From Gammaproteobacteria bacterium (lineage in GTDB: Bacteria; Pseudomonadota; Gammaproteobacteria; JABDGN01): a stretch of DNA of 33,753 nucleotides. The position numbers were made by a program, and so were the translations under genes. Positions 26,801-33,692 of the stretch are shown piece by piece (the first letter of the stretch is position 1; every line of letters starts with the position of its first letter). The notes beneath the pieces were generated by a model. It did no database searches and was not told the DNA's origin. It saw only the letters and a program-made list of their open reading frames with translations. The stretch is from positions 1 to 33,753 of the forward strand of contig JABDGN010000014.1 in assembly GCA_013285995.1 (NCBI GenBank), in the 5' to 3' direction.

Positions 26801-28446
26801 ATGTCGCCATGATTAATGATAAAGCTTTAAATTTAGGGGCTAGCACGGTGGGCGGTAATTTAAGCGCTACAGCATCGGGTGATATTACTCAGTCAGGTGC
26901 TTCGATCCTCGATGTTAGCGGAACCTCTGCCTTTGATGCGGGCACACATACTATCTCATTAGGCAATCTCAATACCTTCGGAGGTACTGTAACCTTAGGC
27001 CACACGGGTGTGACGGCAGGTGCGGTGACCATAGCAACGGGCAGTGGTGCTATGACTTTGGCACAAGTAGACAACAATACGAATACTAAGTTGAGTGCCT
27101 TATCCGTCAATTCAGCCGGTGGGATCAGTGAAGCGGGCCCCTTGGTGGTAACAGGAACGACGACCTTGGCCGCCGGTAATAATGATATTGATTTAACGAG
27201 CAGCAACAATAATTTTGGGGGTGCGGTGTCGCTGACGGGTAACAACGTAAGCCTCACGCAACAATCTGGCAATAATTTAACCGTTGACAATATCAATGCT
27301 GAGGGCAATGTCACGGTGAATGACAGCGATGGCACCTTAACTTTCACAGGAACAAGCCCGACGATTTCATTACGCAATGCTATCACGAATAAACTCATCA
27401 CTTTAATCGCGAAACAGTTTGTGAATCAAAACACGGGTAATAGTGCAGCGATTGATTTAGGAACGGGTACCGGTAACTATTGGAATTTTTATATAAGTAA
27501 TTTAACGGGTAATACTTTCGGTAACTTATTAAGTGGCAATCAAGCGATTTGGGGGACGAGTTATCCAACCACTATTTCGCAAACAGGGAATCGCTATATA
27601 TTTGGTACCAGTGAAACGTTAAATTTGGTTCCTGATACAACGCCGTTTAGCGTAAGCAAAACGCAAGGTGATACAGGTAGCTTACCGACTCCGATAGCAG
27701 GCACGAATTATCAAGTGACAGACTTCGTGGATGCGTCAAATCCAAATTATGGTAATGCGTTCACGCAAGATACGCTTAACAATATCAGTTTAAGTGGGGT
27801 GAGTTACACATCAACAGGCGTACCTGCTTCAGCTGCCAATGGCACATATCCCGTTAATATGACGGGAACAGCTCATGCGAGCAATGGTTACGCAGCTAAT
27901 TATGACAGTACCGCTGCGTTTGGTGAATTAACGGTAAGTGGGTCAACACCACCTATTCCACCAACACCACCTGTAACGCCCGCTGCGACACCTGCAAATG
28001 ATCCGGCAGTAGTTGCAAAGAATATTTACACACCGCCAAGCGGTTCGCCGAGCGACGCCAGTGGTCTAGAACAAAGTGATTCGAATAATTCTAGTTTGTC
28101 AGCGTCTGTGCCGAGTGCATCACCGGCACAAAAGAATTTCATGTTGCAAAGTTTAGTGTCGCAAAAGAGTTGCTCGCAAGGCGGCGGTGGAGCAAGTTGT
28201 AGTTTTACTATTCCGAGTGGTACTTCATTTAATCAATGGGTGAGCACCAGCCCGCAAGGAATTACTTTATCGCAGGTTTTATCGCCCAGTACCTTAAGTA
28301 GTTTGGCAAATAGTGTGACACAGCAATTAAACACGGGTGATAGTGTGCAATTGAGTTTTGTATTAGATACCAGCAATTATTCCATCAGCGGTGTGCAAAT
28401 AAACACCGCATCAGACTCTTCCAATATTTCTGCTTCTGAAGAGTAG
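17842..28446 (+). CDS. Giant two-partner-secretion exoprotein 1 (filamentous haemagglutinin/HMW-like)
   Basis: A 3534-residue protein. Residues 1-25 are a signal peptide ending L-P-T-L-A-A. Residues about 27-300 are the TPS secretion domain (PF05860 type), with N-S-N-G-I-I-F-G (110-117) and N-A-A-G-L-L-A-S-T. G-T-W-L-L-D-P-Y-D-I (393-402) marks its usual end. The body is Thr/Ser/Asn/Gly-rich beta-helix sequence with N-D-F-A-T-V-T-G-S-G-type repeats, including approximately 230-residue units. Near the end come a Y-P-V-N-M-T-G type beta domain, a proline linker (S-T-P-P-I-P-P-T-P-P) and a conserved module with C-(8 residues)-C, the only cysteines I see in the mature chain. Such proteins cross the outer membrane through a TpsB pore and act as adhesins or in contact-dependent functions. 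No TpsB gene is in the window. I start at ATG 17842 (AAGGAGG site, signal peptide) rather than an upstream in-frame start. Confidence 0.9.
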   Translation: MRVKTLAVCKAIILGFSFDALPTLAAPEDGTVTAGSATISGENSSTTTTTQINQTSQKAIIQWQSFNVAQNESVNFHTPGASAITLNRISGNASQIFGHVTSNGQLWLLNSNGIIFGQGSQVNAAGLLASTLNITDQNFLNGNYHFIQDPAHLASIINRGNLSADGGYVALLAPQIENTGIVSAHLGTVAMGAGTEATLNFDGNQLLNIAVPQGSHTAMYDENGNAIAALSNSGTITADGGQVLLNAQSVNTLLDESINITGIIKADTVSEAKGKIILTASGNTILDNAQISAQGLNTNEKGGSVEVLGQNVGLFNNTSINASGAAGGGQIHVGWDKDDLNAIEAQQTVIDSTVALQATATQSGDGGFIETSGHYLNSRTGNVSTRARKGKNGTWLLDPYDIDITSSQSDSSGGWNGGNTTFDSGNSAVEPSYVNTTTLENNLASNNITIQTGGASGDSGNITVSNDVAWSSGNSLTLDAYGSIILDAALIGTSDATPSGTPNATVNLTAQHGAITDDSGTGSIIAATTNLTAGGSGGINLSNGSNDFGTVNFTASASGAGVALEDVNGLTVTGTTNGGAVSVISNADGSGTGTLMVGSAGIDTTDAGSDTDGATISLTDNGTAGGGISLAGNLDGGGSSDNDLVLTSQAGDITQTAGTITTRANGPNGFSVSTGGSGAINLNDSSNQILGGTNLFFTTAGGDITLNNSAAADIDGNFISMNIKASDGSSRGNITLMGSGNGLAMLIFSVSGPNGASLDVNNQNGDVNLINNSASFDFSGDISVTSGGTVDVNQILDSSTGNITLAGATVSLNNNVALSTIAGKTLTISGAQDGDGTGTINTVGSVQFNNVSGDDLALAWATTVAQNLGITLAGSGNLTQAEALVVSGTTTLTGGSNNNITLTNTANDFYSMIGSGSLGSVSVKDVNGLNIGSLTATGPISVTANTTTSNTGLLDAAGTLTATGQSVTLINSSTAGTGTMLNIENSITASDLTLSTASGNIVQDGGSITSTGTTTLTGGTITLDSTSNDFATVTGSGLGATTLKDVNALILGTLSASGLTVTTATTHANSGAITQSDISDILRLTGPSSFTNSSTSATAADKAITLANTSNNFDHQAVTLSAGGAINIADSNGTGLSLGTVSSGALTATAEAGLTASSGITATGDVSLTANTSSPLNAGVLTVGGNINASANSVSLRNNSTTSGGTNAISLTGGTLIAGALNLTVTSGNINQSTSGGHIAASGVTTLSNSGTTTLTANTNDFATVTGSGLGATTLKDLNSLILGNLGASALTVTTGNGVTVTGALTQSGVLTLTGPSSFTNSSTLSTAGAKDITLSNLSNTFGHQVVTLSAGGTINIADNYNTGLSLGTVSSGALTALAKHDLTVGNAITASGNVSLTANSSSASNTGVLSVAGNINAGANSVSLNNSSTAITSSNNAISLTGGTLTAGALNLTVASGNINQSGGNIVASGTTTISNAHTTTLNQSTNDFATVTGSGLGATTLEDANALILSTLGASGLTVTTGAGGNVTGALTQSGVLTLTGPSSFTNSSTSVTSGYQDITLTNISNNFGHQAVTLSGNNLNLTDNNNTGLVVGAITSAAATSLTARAGTLTDGVGHTGSIIAGTSTTLTAHGNIDLENTSNSMHNITASSSTGRITLVDSGLVNSVATPLTLTNLSSGSAAGVGISVNDLGSALVVAGAVNADGGSRFVSLTAAGGSITDGGSHTGSIKAAATTLSANGAIDLENSLNEMSSITATTTGTSSAQNITLVDSGKSGGTASNLLITSLNTSANNGDISLTDLNTNSGGNFSLVVNGAVNAGTGTVKLTAEHGAITDDVGQGSIVASATTLTAGSSADDTNAYIDLENSSNKFGTLSATAYGIDGSGNSITAVDGNTSGLALGNIIADGNLTLTASGDVTQAASTTIDMTSGIAGANTASFDIATGQSGSVTLLNNNDFNQNTVSAGGAGLLSGFSLFDNDSSGLYLGNVNAGDNTHAAAVNVTAAHGFNQVADTTVSSHGGDVSFKTIAGGTNIHQDGAVSTDGGGMLLDFNYSGTVAQDTIGNIDTSDGAGDYGLVEVRSDGYGYSMEADFDNVNSANNFQQLAFENIAGHAMQVNATVKNNNSLAFGLFYGTAPIGGADSFNQLNIDTSAANGAVTKLNSAGSYTAEALTVSSGSATINAGTGNITLMASDNDFGGRLLNLTGRTVQVVDNNATGLNLGTISTSGNFTATASQALTLNNTVNVGANTVTLTADHGALTEYSLTAGLIIAAITDLTAGLSSADTGAYIALPNTSNQLGTLTATAYGTSGITITDNENNVALHLNNISSVGAVFLFNGSGITQNSGTTLSTSGSGSSVSLSATSNITQQGTIDTHAGNGDVFLIVDSSITPPTVTQSGSSGGINAGTGKVYIENNYQQGINVSDTVTLNASNNQIGQLFIYNDNTTPHSNTEKTNLTVHDTSNLTFGLAYHSGNTTPMDSFTNLNITTTGNATVSQATTNPTSSILLETLKFSGSSGTPTINTGTGNITLGTSTNDFNNLVVALTGGAINIADANTTGLKLGAVTASGDFTATATHALSLTGALGAGSHAVNLTGSSISESGSGAITTSGTTTLTSAGTINLNGSNDFATVVGSGTLGALTLDDINGLSLGAMSLGGALNVTANTTVTNTGALTVAGNVNAGTNTVSLTNDSTAIGSSSNAINFSSGTLTAGTLSLTANSGEIVESGGNIAASGTTTITNSGTTNLNSSSNDFGTVTGSGLGATTLEDTNALILGELGATGLTVTTGAGGNVDGALTQSGALTLTGPSSFTNSSTSSTSGYQDITLTNSSNNFGDSAVALSGGNVQLIDANTTGLILGVITADTLNVTSNAAITQTAAMNVSGEAIFTAGSAHDITLSNSDNAINLLQIVSGDNVSVTDSSALALDASTISGNLDLALSNGMIQVGGVTSVTGTTTVSDSNTGTTDLISLSQGDFTGAVSVTGAHSNVAMINDKALNLGASTVGGNLSATASGDITQSGASILDVSGTSAFDAGTHTISLGNLNTFGGTVTLGHTGVTAGAVTIATGSGAMTLAQVDNNTNTKLSALSVNSAGGISEAGPLVVTGTTTLAAGNNDIDLTSSNNNFGGAVSLTGNNVSLTQQSGNNLTVDNINAEGNVTVNDSDGTLTFTGTSPTISLRNAITNKLITLIAKQFVNQNTGNSAAIDLGTGTGNYWNFYISNLTGNTFGNLLSGNQAIWGTSYPTTISQTGNRYIFGTSETLNLVPDTTPFSVSKTQGDTGSLPTPIAGTNYQVTDFVDASNPNYGNAFTQDTLNNISLSGVSYTSTGVPASAANGTYPVNMTGTAHASNGYAANYDSTAAFGELTVSGSTPPIPPTPPVTPAATPANDPAVVAKNIYTPPSGSPSDASGLEQSDSNNSSLSASVPSASPAQKNFMLQSLVSQKSCSQGGGGASCSFTIPSGTSFNQWVSTSPQGITLSQVLSPSTLSSLANSVTQQLNTGDSVQLSFVLDTSNYSISGVQINTASDSSNISASEE
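18061..19044 (+). repeat. Secretion-domain duplication, copy 1
   Basis: This 984-base stretch aligns with 28721-29704 at a constant offset of 10660 bases, meaning no net insertion or deletion. Long runs are identical or nearly so. It encodes the TPS domain up to W-L-L-D-P-Y-D. Beyond it the two genes diverge. Confidence 0.88.
20956..22615 (+). repeat. Tandem approximately 690-base internal repeats in exoprotein gene 1
   Basis: Units start at 20956, 21652 and 22336 (spacing 696 and 684 bases) with ggtgcgacgactttaaagga-like sequence coding G-A-T-T-L-K-D-V-N-A-L-I-L. Each has L-T-G-P-S-S-F-T-N-S-S-T, L-S-A-G-G-x-I-N-I-A-D and S-L-G-T-V-S-S-G-A-L-T or relatives. The third unit is incomplete. Confidence 0.88.
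25683..26410 (+). repeat. Distant copy of the approximately 690-base unit in exoprotein gene 1
   Basis: The second half of a unit, then a new start at 26125 (ggtgcgacgacattagaaga), repeats A-L-T-L-T-G-P-S-S-F-T-N-S-S-T-S. It is most like the third tandem unit (both have T-T-G-A-G-G-N-V and S-G-Y-Q-D-I-T-L-T-N), although about 3.8 kb of different modules lie between them. Confidence 0.82.
28121..28388 (+). repeat. C-terminal module duplication, copy 1
   Basis: It aligns with 33294-33561 at a constant offset of 5173. It encodes S-P-A-Q-K-N-F-M-L-Q-S-L-V-S-Q-K, the cysteine pair, and L-S-Q-V-L-S-P-S-T-L-S. The strong nucleotide identity contrasts with the divergent central regions. Confidence 0.88.
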
Positions 28447-28458
28447 TTGGCTGCGTAT

Positions 28459-28486
28459 TTGCGCTTTCTATGATTTCTGCTAGGCT
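28459..28486 (+). promoter_or_regulatory. Candidate promoter of exoprotein gene 2
   Basis: TTGCGC (28459-28464), a 16-base spacer and TAGGCT (28481-28486) with TGC directly upstream. It lies in the 64-base gap after exoprotein gene 1. No hairpin terminator is visible in this gap, so read-through from gene 1 is also possible. Confidence 0.42.
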
Positions 28487-28510
28487 ATTTATATCTTAAG
28501 CGGAGGTCTC

Positions 28511-31500
28511 ATGCGAACTAAAGTGCTGGTAGGTTGTAAAGCTCTTTTTCTGAGTTTGATATTAGACGTATCAACAACGCTGGCGGTCCCGAGCGATGGT
28601 GAAGTGACCGCAGGTGAAGCTAGCATTTCCAGCACTGATCGTCGCGATACTGAAATCAATCAAAGCACCAATAAGGCCATCATCCAATGGAAGAATTTTG
28701 ATGTAGCCTCTGATGAGTTCGTTAATTTTCATACCCCTGGCGCAAGCGCCGTCACTTTAAACCGAATCAGCGGCAACGCTTCGCAAATTCTCGGCCACGT
28801 CACGTCGAATGGTCAACTGTGGTTATTAAATTCCAACGGCATTATTTTCGGACAAGGTTCGCAAGTCAATGCCGCAGGACTACTCGCCAGCACGCTGAAC
28901 ATCACCGACCAAGATTTTTTAAATGGCAATTATCATTTCACGCAAGACCCTGCGCATTTAGCTTCTATCATTAATCGCGGTAATTTAAGCGCTGATGGCG
29001 GTTACGTTGCCTTACTCGCGCCGCAAATTGAAAACACGGGAATTGTCTCAGCGCATTTAGGCACGGTGGCGATGGGCGCTGGCACAGAAGCGACGCTTAA
29101 TTTCGATGGCAATCAATTATTAAATATCGCGGTGCCACAAGGTTCACACGTGGCGATGTACGATGAAAATGGCAACGCTATCGCTGCATTAGCCAACAGT
29201 GGAACAATTACAGCTGATGGTGGGCAAGTGTTACTCACCGCACAGAGCGTGAATACTTTGTTAGACGAAAGCATCAACATCAGCGGCATTATTAAAGCCG
29301 ATACTGTTAATGAGAAAAATGGCAAAATTATTTTAACCGCCAGCGGCAATACGATTTTAGATAACGCGCAAATCAGCGCACAAGGTTTAAATGCAGGTGA
29401 AAAAGGCGGCAGCGTTGAAGTGCTCGGTAAAAATGTTGGGCTGTTTGATAACACCAGTATCAATGTCAGTGGTGCCGCCGGTGGTGGACAAATTCACGTC
29501 GGTTGGGATAAAGAGAATCCGAATGCAGTGGAAGCACAACAAACCATTCTTGATTCAAGTGTGATACTGAAAGCCCAAGCCACGCAAAGCGGCGATGGTG
29601 GATTTATTGAAACCTCGGGGCAGATGCTCAATGTGCAAACGGGCAATGTCAGTACCCGTGCCAGTAAGGGTAAGAATGGTACTTGGTTGCTGGATCCTTA
29701 TGATCTCATTATTTCGACGGACTCAAATAATAACATTACTAACGCAACTCCTTTTCACTCACAAGATTCAACGAGTGGTACCTCTGTGTTGAATATAGCA
29801 ACCTTGACTACTGCATTAAACACTAGTGATGTAACTGTACAAACAGGTGGAGATACAGGGGCTGGTGCCGGCGATATTGCGGTTAATAATAGTGTCGCTT
29901 GGAGTTCGGGCAATGCGTTAACATTGGATGCTTATGGGGCTGTTGTTTTAAATGCATCCTTGATTGGTACTAATGATGGAACTATCAACGGGACGCCTAA
30001 CGCGACTGTTAATTTAACAGCGCAACATGGTGCGATTACTGATAACAGTGGTATAGGTACTATCACAGCGGCACATACTCTATTAACCGCTGGTTCAAGC
30101 CTGGATGATACAAACTCCTATATCGATTTACAAAACCCCAATAATCAATTCGGTACGCTCACCGCAACAACATATGGTAATAATGGCAGTGGCTATGGCA
30201 TCCTCGCTTTTGATGGCAATAGCAATGGTCTTTCACTGGGTAATCTTAATAGTGAAGATGCCGGGGGTATTTCGGTTAGTGCAAACCATTTGTCTTTGAG
30301 CAATGTCTCTGTGAATGCGGGTTCACAAGCGTTGACTCTGGTTGCCACTGCAGGTGATCTGACTACTGGAAGCGGTACCGCTGCCATTGCGATCAATCAA
30401 AGTACTCTTACTGCAGGCGATTTGAATTTGCTAAGCACGACTGGTGATATCACCTCTGATGCGAATAGTAGCATTAACAGTGATAATGCTTTAAACATCA
30501 ATGCGGGTGGTAATATTCAATTAACTGACGCGAGCTTAGGGATTTTAAATCTCGGCACGATCAGCAGCGGCGGAGCAATTAATATAAGCGCGCAAAACGT
30601 CACGCAAAATGCGGCGATTACCACGACTGGTGGTGCTATCTCGATGACTATTAAAGACAGTTTTACTCAAAGCGCCGATGGCAGCATTGTTACAGGCAGT
30701 GGTTCCACCTGGGGCAATGTCACTATTCACGCCGGCACTGGTTCGAGTGGAATAATAGGGCTCTTGACTTCGGCAGGACTTATCGACGGGAATTCACTTT
30801 GCATTGATACAGGCGCTAATAGTACAGCTGATTTCACGCAAAGCGGTACCTGGATTTCACATGATACCGGTCTTACCGGTATGTCGATTCTGAATTATGG
30901 AGCCGGCGATATTATTCAAACCTCTACCGGAAAAATGGAATTAACGTTTGCTGATGCACCCACTACTGAGATCGGTATTGCCCTCACCGCTTTTCATGGC
31001 AGCATTACTCAAGCAGGTACCTTGGATGCGAAACAATCCCGCGTCACTTTAAAAAGTGAAGAAGGTGATTATATTACGCAAGCTGATGGTGAGGGACATT
31101 TGGGTTCGATTACCGCCGGTTCAACGATTTTGTTGGGACAAAATGGTGGCAGTGCGAATTTGTCGGGGAATAATAAATTAGGGTTTTTAACCGGAACGAC
31201 TTTAGGTGATTTAACTGTCAATGATGTTAATACTGAGGGATTGAAGTTAAGCTTGCTAGAAGTCTATGGAGATTTAGCTATCACTGCACAATCTCTTTCC
31301 CAACCAGCCGATGCGATGGATGTTGGCATTCATATGTTTGGTACCGGAAAAAGCGCTAATTTTACTGTTGCAGAAGGAGCTGCTGCGACGCTGGATCGTG
31401 AAGATGTCAATGATTTTGGTGGTAATACCGTGAGTGTGGTGGGAGCTGATGGTACGGCGGCTGGAGCAGTCACCATTCATGATGGAAATTCGGGAGGCTT

Positions 31501-33598
31501 AGTATTAGGCGCGATTGACAGTGGGGCATTAACAGTACAAGCGTTGGGAGCTTTAACGCAGTCCGATACCATTACCGCTGACGGTGATGTGAGTTTAACG
31601 GCGACGCAGATCACTACGGCTGCTGATTTGAATGCAGGTACTCACACGGTGAATTTAACCACGACTAACGCTGGTATTACGACCGGTAATAACGCAGTTT
31701 ATCTAGACGGTGGTACGCTTACCGGAGGCAATCTCAATCTCAGTAGCGCGAGCGGCGCTATCTACCAAAATTTTGGTGTTCTAGATTTGAGTGGTACGCT
31801 GACGATCGCCGCCGCTGATGGTAATCATGATGGTGGCAATGCGGTTAATCTTTCCAATCCTATTAATCAATTTGGCACGGTCAATATTACCAATGCCGGT
31901 GACGTGACTCTCTATGGTGAAAATGGTTATACAATTTCGGGTATTAGCAGCACGGGCGATATTTATGCTGAAACCAATTATGGTGTTGATGATTCAGTGA
32001 CTACCACGGGTACCTTAGAAGTAAATGGTGCAGTGACAAGCTCCAAGAGCGGTGGCACGATTACTTTATTGAATACCCGCACTACGGCGCAATACGGTGT
32101 GCAAATCAATGACACTGGAAATGTATCTGGCTCTGGCGATATTGCGATTGGGACCGACATCAGCGAAGCCGGCCTCACCAATAATGGAATTAATATTTTA
32201 GGTAGCATTAGCAATAGCAGCGGCAATATTTATCTCTACGATAATCGTAATTACGATCTGGCACCCAATTCTAATTATGCCGCTAATATGAATATTGCTG
32301 GAACCATCAGTACTGATTCCGGCAATCTCAAGCTGGAAGATTTTGGTGCCGGCACGATCACGATCGCTGATGGTGCAAATTTAGATGGTGGCAGTAGTAC
32401 GTCGCTGGTTATTCAATCAGACTATGGTTCAATTGCTCAAACCGGTGGTGCGATAAGGACTGCGGCGGGGGCAAATTTTACGGCGAGTGGTGATATTGCT
32501 TTAAATCACGCTAACCCATTTGGTGGCGAAGTGAATGCAACAGGTAACAACATTACACTGGCACAAGAGGGAACCTTACAACTCGGGACTATTAATGCAG
32601 CAGGCAAAGTAATATTGGCTGCGACACACTTATCTAATACCGATGGCAGTATTACGACCGGGGCAGGCAATTTTTGGAATATTTATTTAGCTAATCTCTC
32701 TGGCAATACTTTTGGTGATTTAGCCAGTGGCAATCAAGCGATATGGGGCACGAGTTATCCCACTGCAATTACCCAAACGGGGAATCGCTATATTTTTGGC
32801 ACCATCGAAACGTTAAATTTAACTCCCGCAGCAATGCCGTTTAGCGTGAGCAAAATCCAAGGTCAAACTGCAACATTGCCGAGTGCAGCTATTCCAGGTA
32901 GCAATTATCAAGTGAGTGGTTTTGTGGATGCATCACAATATGACAATGTATTCACCCAAGATAGCAGTGCTAATGTGAGTTTCAACGGGGTGAGTTATAC
33001 CTCAGCGGGGGCACCTGCATCCGCTGCAGCGGGTACTTATCCGGTGACGATGGCGGGGACTGGCGTTGCCACGACAGGCTATGCAGCGCAATATGATAAC
33101 ACGGCTGTTTTTGGTAACTTAACGGTCAATGCGTCGGTGGCGCCGAAACCTTCAAATAATCCCGCGGTAGCCGGCAATAATGTTTATACACCGCCGACCA
33201 ATTCACCACCCACTCCCAGTAGTGCAGGGCAAGGTGATTCGGGTAGTTCAAGTTCAAGCAGTTCTAATTCTTCTGCTTCTGTACCTAATGCTTCACCGGC
33301 ACAAAAGAATTTTATGTTGCAAAGTTTAGTGTCGCAAAAGAGTTGTTCACAAGGCGGCGGTGGAGCAAGTTGTAGTTTTACTATTCCGAGTGGCACTTCA
33401 TTTAATCAATGGCTAAGCACCAACCCGCAAGGAATTGCTTTATCGCAAGTTTTATCGCCCAGTACTTTGAGCGCGCTAGTTAGCAATGTAAGCCAACAAA
33501 TGAGCGCAGGCAATGATATACAGCTGAGCTTTGTGATTGATACCAGTGATTACTCCATCAGTGATGTCCAAGTAGGTTCTGCAGCAGAAACAGTGTAG
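28511..33598 (+). CDS. Two-partner-secretion exoprotein 2 (filamentous haemagglutinin/HMW-like)
   Basis: A 1695-residue paralog of the upstream giant. Residues 1-25 are a signal peptide (ending S-T-T-L-A). The TPS domain has N-S-N-G-I-I-F-G (107-114) and continues to the W-L-L-D-P-Y-D segment. The central beta-helix is shorter and mostly different in sequence; some modules match exoprotein 1 in another order (for example L-T-A-Q-H-G-A-I-T-D and S-Y-I-D-L-Q-N). The end carries the same G-N-Q-A-I-W-G-T-S-Y-P beta domain, a proline/serine linker and the conserved C-(8)-C module. One further cysteine (S-L-C-I-D-T-G) lies in the body. ATG 28511 is preceded by CGGAGG. It is probably secreted by a TpsB partner encoded outside this window. 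Confidence 0.9.
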   Translation: MRTKVLVGCKALFLSLILDVSTTLAVPSDGEVTAGEASISSTDRRDTEINQSTNKAIIQWKNFDVASDEFVNFHTPGASAVTLNRISGNASQILGHVTSNGQLWLLNSNGIIFGQGSQVNAAGLLASTLNITDQDFLNGNYHFTQDPAHLASIINRGNLSADGGYVALLAPQIENTGIVSAHLGTVAMGAGTEATLNFDGNQLLNIAVPQGSHVAMYDENGNAIAALANSGTITADGGQVLLTAQSVNTLLDESINISGIIKADTVNEKNGKIILTASGNTILDNAQISAQGLNAGEKGGSVEVLGKNVGLFDNTSINVSGAAGGGQIHVGWDKENPNAVEAQQTILDSSVILKAQATQSGDGGFIETSGQMLNVQTGNVSTRASKGKNGTWLLDPYDLIISTDSNNNITNATPFHSQDSTSGTSVLNIATLTTALNTSDVTVQTGGDTGAGAGDIAVNNSVAWSSGNALTLDAYGAVVLNASLIGTNDGTINGTPNATVNLTAQHGAITDNSGIGTITAAHTLLTAGSSLDDTNSYIDLQNPNNQFGTLTATTYGNNGSGYGILAFDGNSNGLSLGNLNSEDAGGISVSANHLSLSNVSVNAGSQALTLVATAGDLTTGSGTAAIAINQSTLTAGDLNLLSTTGDITSDANSSINSDNALNINAGGNIQLTDASLGILNLGTISSGGAINISAQNVTQNAAITTTGGAISMTIKDSFTQSADGSIVTGSGSTWGNVTIHAGTGSSGIIGLLTSAGLIDGNSLCIDTGANSTADFTQSGTWISHDTGLTGMSILNYGAGDIIQTSTGKMELTFADAPTTEIGIALTAFHGSITQAGTLDAKQSRVTLKSEEGDYITQADGEGHLGSITAGSTILLGQNGGSANLSGNNKLGFLTGTTLGDLTVNDVNTEGLKLSLLEVYGDLAITAQSLSQPADAMDVGIHMFGTGKSANFTVAEGAAATLDREDVNDFGGNTVSVVGADGTAAGAVTIHDGNSGGLVLGAIDSGALTVQALGALTQSDTITADGDVSLTATQITTAADLNAGTHTVNLTTTNAGITTGNNAVYLDGGTLTGGNLNLSSASGAIYQNFGVLDLSGTLTIAAADGNHDGGNAVNLSNPINQFGTVNITNAGDVTLYGENGYTISGISSTGDIYAETNYGVDDSVTTTGTLEVNGAVTSSKSGGTITLLNTRTTAQYGVQINDTGNVSGSGDIAIGTDISEAGLTNNGINILGSISNSSGNIYLYDNRNYDLAPNSNYAANMNIAGTISTDSGNLKLEDFGAGTITIADGANLDGGSSTSLVIQSDYGSIAQTGGAIRTAAGANFTASGDIALNHANPFGGEVNATGNNITLAQEGTLQLGTINAAGKVILAATHLSNTDGSITTGAGNFWNIYLANLSGNTFGDLASGNQAIWGTSYPTAITQTGNRYIFGTIETLNLTPAAMPFSVSKIQGQTATLPSAAIPGSNYQVSGFVDASQYDNVFTQDSSANVSFNGVSYTSAGAPASAAAGTYPVTMAGTGVATTGYAAQYDNTAVFGNLTVNASVAPKPSNNPAVAGNNVYTPPTNSPPTPSSAGQGDSGSSSSSSSNSSASVPNASPAQKNFMLQSLVSQKSCSQGGGGASCSFTIPSGTSFNQWLSTNPQGIALSQVLSPSTLSALVSNVSQQMSAGNDIQLSFVIDTSDYSISDVQVGSAAETV
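28721..29704 (+). repeat. Secretion-domain duplication, copy 2
   Basis: The partner of 18061-19044, collinear with no net gaps. Differences are mostly single-base and often silent. Confidence 0.88.
33294..33561 (+). repeat. C-terminal module duplication, copy 2
   Basis: The partner of 28121-28388. It includes the cysteine pair and its glycine-rich loop, coded by almost the same bases. Confidence 0.88.
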
Positions 33599-33605
33599 GT
33601 TTACG

Positions 33606-33640
33606 CAATCCCCGCCTTCGCGGGGACGACCTACGGTCGT
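33606..33640. repeat. Small GC-rich palindromes after exoprotein gene 2
   Basis: tccccgc/gcgggga with a cttc loop (33609-33626) is followed by acgac/gtcgt (33626-33640). It resembles a fragment of repeat family A joined to cgacctac from family B. It could terminate gene 2, but no T-run follows. Confidence 0.6.
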
Positions 33641-33668
33641 TTGCGCTTTCTATAACTTCTGCTATCTT
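33641..33668 (+). promoter_or_regulatory. Candidate promoter of exoprotein gene 3
   Basis: TTGCGC (33641-33646), 16 bases, then TATCTT (33663-33668) with the extended TGC. The 25-base block 33640-33664 matches 28458-28482 at nearly every position. Confidence 0.45.
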
Positions 33669-33692
33669 TAATTGAGATAACAGGGAGGTCGC

